A stretch of DNA of 7,355 nucleotides from Pseudorhodobacter sp. (lineage in GTDB: Bacteria; Pseudomonadota; Alphaproteobacteria; Rhodobacterales; Rhodobacteraceae): assembly GCA_014378345.1 (NCBI GenBank), contig JACMNW010000334.1, positions 1 to 7,355 on the forward strand, written 5' to 3'. Within the stretch, counting starts at the first letter, position 1, and each line of letters opens with the position of its first letter. The position numbers and the translations under genes were made by a program. Positions 1 through 5,856 of the stretch are shown piece by piece. The notes below the pieces were generated by a model. The model searched no databases. It worked only from the letters and a program-made list of their open reading frames with translations, and was not told the origin of the DNA.

Positions 1-868
1 GCTGGGTTTGCGCCCGCAAACGGCGCAGAGCGCCCGCCAAGGGCCAGCCCAGCGCCACGACGGATACCAGCAACAGCGCGATCCAAACGCCGCGCGCAGA
101 CACATCGCCGGTTTCTGTGCGCGCGATGCTGGCATTCAGCCAATCACGCGCCTCGGTCAGGGTCGTTTTGGAACACAGCACAGAGACATGTTCGACTGAT
201 GGGGCCAAAACCGCGCGCCGCCCGGTACCTTTGGCCGGATCACCTACGGTTTGGCCCAGGTTTGCCGCAGGATCGGCCAGACGCAGCGCTTTTTCCGCCT
301 CGGCCGCCAGCATGGTTTCCCACGCCCCCGCGACGACCAGCAGGTTGCGGGGTTGATCCTTGGTCACCGCCAGTGAAAACATCGACACGGCGACAACCGC
401 CCCAACACGCGGGTCGCGCTCCGCCTCGCGCACCACGATATCGGGCGCCATCGAATGGCCCAGCAGGGCAAGACGCCCATCCGCACCGGGCAACGCCAAG
501 GCGGCGTCGGATACGCGGGCAAGTTCATCCATCAACACTTGGGTGGTGCCTGCGACAACCGTTACATCACCTGACATCGGCACTGGATTGCGGCCATGGC
601 CAGCCAGATCATAGCTGACAACGATATACCCCGCGCGGGCCAGCGTCAGGGCGAAGCCTTCCATCAACTGGCGTGATCCGGCAAAGCCATGCGCGATGAC
701 GACGACCGGGGCCGATGTGGTGCCGGGCAGGCGCGTGACAGTGGCCGGGGTGGTGCCAATGGTCAGGGGGGTAATTTCAAGGCCTGACCGCGCAGATTGC
801 AAATTCCAGATCGACCAGACTGCGATGATGAGCGCAAGCGCCAGAACACCCCAGCGGGCACGCGTCAC
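1..868 (-). CDS. Membrane-anchored alpha/beta hydrolase (3' end outside window)
   Basis: 289 codons are visible and the frame is still open at the left edge, so the C-terminus is missing. Seen in the sequence: an N-terminal hydrophobic helix (residues about 7-23), then an alpha/beta-hydrolase core with the oxyanion-hole strand VVVIAHGF (55-62), the DLAGHGR loop (87-93), the nucleophile elbow GHSMA with Ser139, a GAWE turn placing Glu184 where the catalytic acid is expected, and His227 in VEHVSVL. A second hydrophobic helix (about 261-281) is followed by an RRLR cluster. The family hydrolyses ester or similar bonds; the substrate is unknown. I infer a domain held at the membrane by helices at both ends. 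The GTG start overlaps the map stop codon (GTGA), suggesting translational coupling. An ATG at 928 in the same frame is possible, but would add 20 residues inside map. Fold and triad are fairly sure; function is not. Confidence 0.85.
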   Translation of the reverse strand, partial: MTRARWGVLALALIIAVWSIWNLQSARSGLEITPLTIGTTPATVTRLPGTTSAPVVVIAHGFAGSRQLMEGFALTLARAGYIVVSYDLAGHGRNPVPMSGDVTVVAGTTQVLMDELARVSDAALALPGADGRLALLGHSMAPDIVVREAERDPRVGAVVAVSMFSLAVTKDQPRNLLVVAGAWETMLAAEAEKALRLADPAANLGQTVGDPAKGTGRRAVLAPSVEHVSVLCSKTTLTEARDWLNASIARTETGDVSARGVWIALLLVSVVALGWPLAGALRRLRAQTQ

Positions 869-1683
869 GCTTGCGCGCCCCAGGTTGGGTAAAACAGACC
901 TGCTGGCGACAAAGTGAAAATCTCGCATCCCGTCGCAGTTACACCAACCGAGTGCTCGAACTGCGCAGAAAGGGATTTATCACGCGTAACCGCTGTCCAA
1001 TCATCGGCCAGCACCTTGGTCTCAGCGCGGCCAAGATTGACCATCGGCTCGATGGTGAAAAACATGCCCTCTTCCAGCACGGCGGCAGACCCGGGGCGGC
1101 CATAATGCAGCACGTTTGGCGGCGCATGAAACACGCGGCCCAAGCCATGGCCGCAAAAATCACGCACCACGGACATGCGGTTGCCCTCAACAAAAGTTTG
1201 AATGGCGTGGCCGATATCACCAAAGGTGTTGCCGGGTTTGACTGCCGCAATACCCAGCATCAGCGCGTCATGCGTTACCTCGATCAACCGACCCGCCTTG
1301 CGTGGCAGATCGCCCGCCACATACATGCGGCTGGTATCGCCAAACCAACCATCGACAATCACCGTGACATCGATATTGGTGATATCGCCGTCCATCAGCA
1401 CCTTGCCACCCGGAATGCCGTGGCACACCACATGGTTGACCGAAATGCATGACGCGTGACGGTAGCCTTTATAGCCGATGGTTGCCGATGTGGCCCCGCG
1501 GCGTTCCACCTCAACGCGGATGTAATCATCCAGCGCCGCGGTTGTCACACCGGGCACCACCATCGGCGCCACGCCATCCAGAATTTCGGCAGCCATTTGG
1601 CCTGCCGCACGCATGCCTGCAAAATCGGCATCATCGTGTATGCGGATGCCATCTTTCGTAATGCGGGCGCGGGTGTGGTCCAA
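865..1683 (-). CDS. map: Type I methionine aminopeptidase
   Basis: Removes the initiator methionine from nascent proteins with small second residues; cytosolic, ribosome-associated and metal-dependent. The 272-residue pita-bread enzyme has all the expected residues: His88 in CHGIPG, metal ligands Asp105 and Asp116 (NIDVTVIVDG...GDTS), His179 in CGHGLG, Glu212 in FTIEPM and Glu243 in QFEHS, plus substrate-side His186. Length matches the family. The start is TTG: a TGA lies four codons upstream, the next in-frame Met is residue 24, and AGGA sits six bases before the TTG. The N-terminus DHTRARITKDGIRIH also resembles Rhodobacterales homologues. The weak start may limit expression. Its stop is shared with the start of the hydrolase, so the two probably form one transcript. 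Identification is essentially certain. Confidence 0.97.
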   Translation of the reverse strand: MDHTRARITKDGIRIHDDADFAGMRAAGQMAAEILDGVAPMVVPGVTTAALDDYIRVEVERRGATSATIGYKGYRHASCISVNHVVCHGIPGGKVLMDGDITNIDVTVIVDGWFGDTSRMYVAGDLPRKAGRLIEVTHDALMLGIAAVKPGNTFGDIGHAIQTFVEGNRMSVVRDFCGHGLGRVFHAPPNVLHYGRPGSAAVLEEGMFFTIEPMVNLGRAETKVLADDWTAVTRDKSLSAQFEHSVGVTATGCEIFTLSPAGLFYPTWGAQA

Positions 1684-1858
1684 GGTCTGTCCTATTCAAC
1701 AGCTGTCGGGCCTTAGATAATTGACTTAGTGCGATTTTGCCAGACCCTGCGCACCGTTGATCACGGTCCCGTTAACCCATGACTCCTTCGTTCGTGGGGG
1801 GTTTGAAACCCAGTCCTTTGACCCCTATGCTGCCCACCAGAGTACGCAGGAGCCGAAC
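1684..1858. promoter_or_regulatory. Divergent promoter region between map and the cinA-like gene
   Basis: This 175-base spacer separates two divergent transcription units and must hold promoters for both. It is AT-richer than its flanks around 1690-1740. The best plus-strand -10-like box is GATAAT at 1716-1721 (five of six matches to TATAAT), but the hexamer 17 bases upstream (TATTCA, 1693-1698) matches a -35 poorly. I see no convincing minus-strand promoter. GGTTTGAAACC at about 1800-1810 is a palindrome with too small a centre to form a hairpin. Promoter positions are therefore inference only. Confidence 0.35.
1849..1853 (+). promoter_or_regulatory. Ribosome binding site deciding the cinA-like start
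   Basis: AGGAG lies six bases before the ATG at 1859. It selects that codon over the earlier in-frame ATG at 1757, whose 34 extra residues do not resemble the MoCF/CinA family N-terminus. Confidence 0.8.
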
Positions 1859-2584
1859 ATGCCCAACCCCACCGCCGCCATGCTGGTAATCGGAGACGAA
1901 ATTTTGTCCGGCCGCACCCGCGACGCCAATATGTACCATCTGGCAGGGTTGCTGACGGACGCTGGAATAACGCTGACTGAAGTGCGCGTGGTGTCGGATG
2001 ACACGGGCGCGATCATTGCCGCAGTGAATGCGCTGCGGGGGCAGTATGACCATGTTTTCACATCTGGCGGCATTGGCCCGACGCATGATGATATCACTGC
2101 CGAGGCGATTGCGCAGGCGTTTGGGGTGCCAATCACCATTCGCGCCGATGCCCGTGCGCTGTTGCAAGCGCATTACGACCGGGCCGGGTTACCGTTGAAC
2201 GAGGCGCGGCAACGGATGGCGCGTATTCCGGATGGGGCGCGTTTGATCGACAATCCGGTGTCCACCGCGCCCGGCTTTACGCTGCAAAATGTGCATGTGA
2301 TGGCAGGCGTGCCCGCAATTTTTCAGGCTATGATGGCATCCGTTTTGCCGACGTTGACCGGCGGGCAGCCGTTGATCAGCCAAACCCTGCGCGTCAACCG
2401 TGGTGAAGGCGATATTGCAGACGCCTTTGCAGCCCTTGCCGCCGATTATCCTGATCTGTCGATGGGCTCGTACCCATTCACCCAAAACGGTGTTTACGGC
2501 ACTAATCTGGTAATCCGGGGCAGCGATTTGGCCTTGGTGTCCGCCGCCATGGCGCGGTTGACACAGGTGTTTGGCGCGCCATGA
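1859..2584 (+). CDS. Single-domain CinA/MoaB-fold (MoCF-BD) protein
   Basis: 241 residues of the molybdopterin-binding/MoCF fold, as in the N-terminal half of competence/damage-inducible protein CinA. Seen: VIGDEILSGRTRDAN at 10-24, the signature TSGGIGPTHDD at 68-78, and the later family-typical stretches RMARIPDGA, NPVSTAPGF and VMAGVP. The roughly 160-residue C-terminal CinA deamidase (PncC-type) domain is absent, as in many alphaproteobacterial paralogues, so this is the stand-alone form rather than a truncation. Known relatives include CinA proteins with ADP-ribose pyrophosphatase activity and the MoCF domain of eukaryotic FAD synthase; the activity here cannot be read from sequence. Its TGA overlaps the ATG of the acetyltransferase gene (ATGA), so the two are probably co-translated. 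Family assignment is strong, biochemical role open. Confidence 0.92.
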   Translation: MPNPTAAMLVIGDEILSGRTRDANMYHLAGLLTDAGITLTEVRVVSDDTGAIIAAVNALRGQYDHVFTSGGIGPTHDDITAEAIAQAFGVPITIRADARALLQAHYDRAGLPLNEARQRMARIPDGARLIDNPVSTAPGFTLQNVHVMAGVPAIFQAMMASVLPTLTGGQPLISQTLRVNRGEGDIADAFAALAADYPDLSMGSYPFTQNGVYGTNLVIRGSDLALVSAAMARLTQVFGAP

Positions 2585-3291
2585 CCACAGATATGATGTT
2601 GGTCGCGATGGAAGCCACATGGCCACCCGCAGCCACAACGCGGACTGGCGCGTGGCTGTTGCGTGATGGAAAAGGCGGCGGCAAACGCGTATCGGCGACA
2701 ACGCTGGCAGGGGTGTTCGACCCCGACACCATTGCCAATGCGGAGGGCGCGATGCGTTGCGCGGGGATGCAGCCCCTGTTTCAGCTTGGGGCAAACGATC
2801 AAGCCTTGGATGCAGCGCTTGCTGCGCGTGGCTATAAACTTGTTGATCCAGTGGTGATTTATTCCTGCAATCTGGCCGAAATTGCGCAGACCGCGCCGCC
2901 GCCAATGACAACCTTTCCGCATTGGCCACCCTTGGGGATTGCCGTTGATCTTTGGGCTGAAGGCGGCGTCGGCCCCGCGCAGTTGGATGTGATGCAGCGC
3001 GTCCTTGGCCCAAAAACTGCGATCCTTGCGCGCAACGCAGATCGGGCAGCAGGTGTGGCTTTTGTGGCGATACATGGCAGGTTTGCGATGCTTCATGCAT
3101 TGGACGTGACGCCGGTTTTGCGCCGAAAAGGGGCGGCTCGGCACATTCTGCAAGCGGCGGCTCACTGGGCAAGACTTCAAGGTGCCAATGACCTTGGGCT
3201 TGCTGTCACCACCGCAAATGCGCCTGCGCGCGCGCTCTACACTTCCTTCGGGATGCAAGCTGTGGGACAATATCATTATCGACAGCTCTAA
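2581..3291 (+). CDS. GNAT-family N-acetyltransferase
   Basis: 236 residues, predicted cytosolic. The C-terminal half carries a GNAT domain: beta4 LHALDVTP (171-178), an acetyl-CoA phosphate-binding loop RRKGAA (181-186, a Q/RxxGxG/A type), the following helix with HILQAAAHWA, and motif B NAPARALYTSFGM (213-225), where Tyr220 is the usual acid/base position. The N-terminal half (about 1-120), with the conserved-looking GAWLLRDGKGGGKRVSA stretch, resembles a degenerate first GNAT domain. Such proteins transfer acetyl from acetyl-CoA to an amine; the acceptor is unknown. The ATG overlaps the stop of the cinA-like gene, and the OmpA-like gene starts 22 bases after this stop, so all three probably share a transcript. 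Other ATGs at codons 5, 6 and 10 are possible, but the overlap favours the first. The family is clear, the substrate is not. Confidence 0.88.
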   Translation: MTTDMMLVAMEATWPPAATTRTGAWLLRDGKGGGKRVSATTLAGVFDPDTIANAEGAMRCAGMQPLFQLGANDQALDAALAARGYKLVDPVVIYSCNLAEIAQTAPPPMTTFPHWPPLGIAVDLWAEGGVGPAQLDVMQRVLGPKTAILARNADRAAGVAFVAIHGRFAMLHALDVTPVLRRKGAARHILQAAAHWARLQGANDLGLAVTTANAPARALYTSFGMQAVGQYHYRQL

Positions 3292-3297
3292 GCCCGG

Positions 3298-3304
3298 AAA
3301 GAGG
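3298..3304 (+). promoter_or_regulatory. Ribosome binding site supporting a GTG start at 3314
   Basis: A purine-rich AAAGAGG run ends nine bases before GTG 3314. It supports that start over the in-frame ATG at 3182, which lies inside the acetyltransferase gene and would bury the signal peptide, and over ATG 3371, which would remove most of it. Confidence 0.55.
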
Positions 3305-3313
3305 CCAACATTC

Positions 3314-4282
3314 GTGCAATGCCGCGCCCTGATAAAACAAACTCTGCCCAGCCTTGGCCTGGCCATAGGAATGACAGCACTGCCTGTGCCAGTGCTGGCG
3401 CTTGATTTCGATTTCCCCGCTGCTGCCAGCCAGTCGTTTGACCGCCGGGAGGCATTTTCAAGCTATGCCCTGCCAATTGGTCCTTTCTTAAACGGCGTTG
3501 TGAAAACCCTTGCCTTGGAAGGCGCGGTTTTCCAAAAAGTTTGGACCATTCCGGCACAAGATTTAACGACATTGCAAATTCTGGCACCTGTGCGCGATCA
3601 ACTTATTGCCGCCGGTTTTGTAGTGTTATTTGAATGCGAAACCGCCGCATGTGGTGGCTTTGATTTCCGTTTTGGCGTTGATATTGCGGCAGAACCCGCA
3701 ATGCACGTTGATTTGGGCGACTTTCGGTATCTGGCGGCAAAACGCAGCGGGCCGGACGGACCGGACCATGTTGCAGTAATTGTCAGCCGGTCTTCCAAGC
3801 TTGGCTTTGTGCAAATCACGGAAGTAGGCAAAGGGCAGGCAGCCGCAGAGCCTTTGGTTACCGCCGCCACCAAGGCACCTGAGCAGCCCACACAAAACGC
3901 CTCCACCCCGTTGGGCGATGGTTTGGCAAAACAGGGGTCTGTCGCTTTGGATGATTTGATATTTGCTTCTGGCGCGTCTGATTTAGCGCCCGGAGAATAT
4001 GCATCGCTTGAGGCACTTGCCGCATATTTGCGCAGCAATCCGTCAAGCAAAGTGGCGCTGGTCGGCCATACTGATGCCTCTGGCGGTTTGGCGGGCAATA
4101 TTGCCCTGTCGCGCGCGCGGGCTGCATCAGTGCGCGTAAAGATGATTGCAAACTACGCTATCCCAACAGAGCAAATCATTTCTGAAGGCGCAGGATATCT
4201 TTCCCCGCGTGACAGCAATCTGACGGATCAGGGTCGCACCCGAAACCGCCGTGTTGAAGTGATGCTTTTGGTAGACCCGTAG
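3314..4282 (+). CDS. Secreted OmpA-family peptidoglycan-binding protein
   Basis: 322 residues from a GTG start. Residues 1-29 form a Sec signal peptide: Arg4/Lys8 n-region, hydrophobic core, predicted cleavage after VLA29. Residues about 30-170 are a periplasmic domain I do not recognise firmly; it contains a CETAACGG Cys pair (Cys108, Cys113) and loosely recalls DUF4892-type domains. A low-complexity linker (about 175-208) leads to a C-terminal OmpA domain (about 210-320) with LIFASGASDL, GHTDASG and LSRARA. Asp254 and Arg269 sit at the spacing of the diaminopimelate-binding pair of Acinetobacter OmpA. It is not a beta-barrel OmpA. I infer a periplasmic protein clamped to peptidoglycan, probably with a Cys108-Cys113 disulfide. 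It is the last gene of the plus-strand set and converges on the LysR gene 33 bases away. The domain call is firm, the role unknown. Confidence 0.9.
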   Translation: MQCRALIKQTLPSLGLAIGMTALPVPVLALDFDFPAAASQSFDRREAFSSYALPIGPFLNGVVKTLALEGAVFQKVWTIPAQDLTTLQILAPVRDQLIAAGFVVLFECETAACGGFDFRFGVDIAAEPAMHVDLGDFRYLAAKRSGPDGPDHVAVIVSRSSKLGFVQITEVGKGQAAAEPLVTAATKAPEQPTQNASTPLGDGLAKQGSVALDDLIFASGASDLAPGEYASLEALAAYLRSNPSSKVALVGHTDASGGLAGNIALSRARAASVRVKMIANYAIPTEQIISEGAGYLSPRDSNLTDQGRTRNRRVEVMLLVDP

Positions 4283-4315
4283 TATCCTGCAGCCCCCCCC
4301 GGGACCGCAACCAAA

Positions 4316-5221
4316 TCACCAGTTATCAGGCCCTTTGTCGATGTAACGCCGCGCCAGAAAGTCGATGAACGCGCGCACTTTGGGCTGCGTAAAGCGCCCC
4401 GGCGGGTAGACGGCGTAAATGCCTTGAACTTCGCTTGGCAGGCCGGGAATAGCTTCTTCAACCTGACCCGCTTTCATTGCATCCGCAAACAGAAATGATG
4501 GCAGATAGGCGATGCCAAGGCCAGATACCGCCGCATTCAAAAGCGATTGCCCATCGTTCACGGTCAGCCAGCCAACAGACCGCACTTGGCGCTTTTCACC
4601 TGACGGAGCAGTGATTTTCCACACATTGCCATTAGCCTGGTTGGAATAATGCAGCAGCTTGTGGTCGTTCAGATCATCAATCTTGAGGGGTCGGCCGAAT
4701 TTCTGGAAATAGCCCGGTGATGCGATCATCCGTTTGGTGGTTTCCGTCAACTTGCGGGCGCGCAGGGTTGAATCTTCCATTTCACCCACGCGGATGGCCA
4801 TGTCAAAGCCTTCCGAGATCAGTTCAACATAGCGGTTGTTCAGCACCATGTTGACGGTGATATCGGGATATTCCAGCAGGAATTCACCCAAGATCGGCGA
4901 CAGCAGATTAACACCAAAATCAGTCGCAACCGAAATACGCAGCAGGCCCGACGGGGCTGATTGCATCGATGTCACCAGCGCATCCGCTTCGCCTGCATCG
5001 TTCAGCACGCGGCGGGCGCGGTCATAATAGGCCAGCCCAATCTCTGTTGGGCTAACGCGGCGGGTGGTGCGGTTTAGCAGCCGTGCCCCCAACCGCGCCT
5101 CCAGCGCCGAGACGTGTTTCGAGACTGCGGATTTGGAAATCCCCATCTTCTTGGCAGCGTCCGTAAAGCCGCCTTGGTCCACAACCGTGGCAAAAGCTTC
5201 CATTTCCGTCAGTCGATCCAT
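4316..5221 (-). CDS. LysR-family transcriptional regulator
   Basis: 301 residues, standard LTTR length. The N-terminal winged helix-turn-helix is plain: FATVVDQGGFTDAAKKMGIS, then SAVSKHVSALEARLGARLLNRTTRRVSPTE (about 10-60). An effector-binding periplasmic-binding-protein-like domain spans about 90-295, in the CrgA/DsdC-like subgroup typified by LRISVATDFGV and DMAIRVGE. It binds DNA as a homotetramer in response to a small ligand, which is unknown. I chose ATG 5221 because GGGGA lies five bases upstream and MDRLTEMEAF is the usual N-terminus of this subfamily; ATG 5233 is in frame but lacks a good ribosome binding site. LTTRs usually regulate a divergent gene, here across a 348-base gap to the EF-hand gene. 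That link is inference only. The downstream neighbour is convergent, so it is not an operon partner. Confidence 0.95.
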   Translation of the reverse strand: MDRLTEMEAFATVVDQGGFTDAAKKMGISKSAVSKHVSALEARLGARLLNRTTRRVSPTEIGLAYYDRARRVLNDAGEADALVTSMQSAPSGLLRISVATDFGVNLLSPILGEFLLEYPDITVNMVLNNRYVELISEGFDMAIRVGEMEDSTLRARKLTETTKRMIASPGYFQKFGRPLKIDDLNDHKLLHYSNQANGNVWKITAPSGEKRQVRSVGWLTVNDGQSLLNAAVSGLGIAYLPSFLFADAMKAGQVEEAIPGLPSEVQGIYAVYPPGRFTQPKVRAFIDFLARRYIDKGPDNW

Positions 5222-5569
5222 TGTAGTCCCCATGCCACTTATGCGGGTTGCAGGCCCTTATTGATCCCGGATTCGGGCGAGATTGCGGTGATGGCGGGTC
5301 AAGTCCGGGGTATTGTGTGGGATCATTCATGGCAGCAAAACAACCCAAGGATGAGCGGATTACCGCAATAAGCGCTTCTTTCAGGCGGCTAAAACCCGCC
5401 GAGCCGATTTTTAAACCAAGAAAATGTGCAGGAAATTCCACAATTTCGGTGCAATGCGGCCCGTTTCGGCATCAAATGCCATATTGGCTTCAAAAATAAA
5501 TTTCTTTTCTTTAACTCAACCACAGGGCGGCATTTCCGCTGCCTTCGAACCACGAAAAGGAAGATTACG
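5222..5569. other. 348-base intergenic region between divergent lysR and EF-hand genes
   Basis: No convincing gene on either strand. It holds three short inverted repeats: CCCG-GATT-CGGG at 5266-5277 (45 bases upstream of the lysR start), GCGG-ATTA-CCGC at 5355-5366, and GGCGG-CTAAAAC-CCGCC at 5384-5400. A markedly AT-rich stretch at about 5480-5520, with many A and T runs, is the likeliest promoter area for the EF-hand gene. A TTGGCT -35-like hexamer starts at 5484, but no -10 box lies at proper spacing. The region should contain the lysR promoter and possibly LysR operators; I cannot place them. Confidence 0.5.
5559..5564 (+). promoter_or_regulatory. Ribosome binding site of the EF-hand gene
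   Basis: GGAAG (within AAAAGGAAG) lies a few bases before ATG 5570. It fixes this start, so the longer frame opening at 5426 is not the gene. Confidence 0.8.
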
Positions 5570-5821
5570 ATGAAAAACATCGCCCTCGTCTTCGCCGGCC
5601 TGTTTGGCCTTGCAGCCCTTCCCGTGCTTGCGCAGGATTTGCCAGTGATTGCCGATACAGACAGCAATGGCATCTGGTCGCTAACCGAAATGCAGACCGT
5701 TTACCCTGATCTGACTGAAGAAGTGTTTTTGACGCTGGATACCAGCAAAGACGACGGCATCGATGTGGCAGAACTGACGGCTGGCGTAGCCGCGGGCACC
5801 TTGGTAGCCAAAGAAGGTTAA
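5570..5821 (+). CDS. Small secreted EF-hand calcium-binding protein
   Basis: 83 residues. Residues 1-21 are a clear Sec signal peptide (Lys2, hydrophobic core, cleavage after VLA21), leaving a mature protein of 62 residues that is strongly acidic. Two EF-hand loops follow. Loop 1, DTDSNGIWSLTE (29-40), has Asp29, Asp31, Asn33, Ser37 and the bidentate Glu40, all canonical. Loop 2, DTSKDDGIDVAE (57-68), keeps Asp57, Ser59, Asp61, Asp65 and Glu68, but has Asp62 where position 6 is normally Gly. I infer a periplasmic or exported calcium binder; partner and role are unknown. It stands alone, with an AT-rich upstream region and a hairpin terminator just after the stop. Similar small EF-hand proteins occur across Rhodobacterales. 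Its acid-rich composition could also bind other divalent ions. Gene and motif are secure, function is open. Confidence 0.88.
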   Translation: MKNIALVFAGLFGLAALPVLAQDLPVIADTDSNGIWSLTEMQTVYPDLTEEVFLTLDTSKDDGIDVAELTAGVAAGTLVAKEG

Positions 5822-5829
5822 ATAACGCA

Positions 5830-5853
5830 AAGGGGGCCAGATCGGCCCCCCTT
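5830..5853. terminator. GC-rich hairpin between convergent EF-hand gene and fadH
   Basis: GGGGGCC (5832-5838) pairs with GGCCCCC (5844-5850) around the loop AGATC, flanked by AA on the left and TT on the right. It starts ten bases after the EF-hand stop and ends just before the fadH stop. The stem is strong but the U-tract is only two bases on either strand. It may serve both genes as a weakly intrinsic bidirectional terminator. Confidence 0.7.
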
Positions 5854-5856
5854 GAC

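Noticed and set aside
871..1452. 193-codon open frame on the plus strand
   Set aside because: It lies wholly antisense to map, whose catalytic residues are all intact; the translation has no recognisable domain.
1800..1810. GGTTTGAAACC palindrome
   Set aside because: Only five-base arms with a one-base centre; too short to be a hairpin and likely by chance.
3182..3313. Extended N-terminus of the OmpA-like protein from ATG 3182
   Set aside because: It would overlap the conserved end of the GNAT gene and put the signal peptide 44 residues inside the protein.
2189..3366. Two long minus-strand open frames (327 and 290 codons)
   Set aside because: They are antisense to the cinA-like and GNAT genes, which have clear motifs; the translations are rich in Arg, His, Pro and Cys without domain signals, as expected of shadow frames in GC-rich DNA.
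5052..5441. 129-codon minus-strand frame overlapping the start of lysR
   Set aside because: It runs out of frame into the conserved LysR DNA-binding region and its product is low-complexity, rich in Pro, Ser and Gly.
5329..5499. Possible 56-codon plus-strand gene starting MAAKQPKDERITAI
   Set aside because: No good ribosome binding site, several codons rare for this DNA (ATA, AGG, CTA, AGA), and no recognised family. It could still be a small unknown gene, but I cannot support it.
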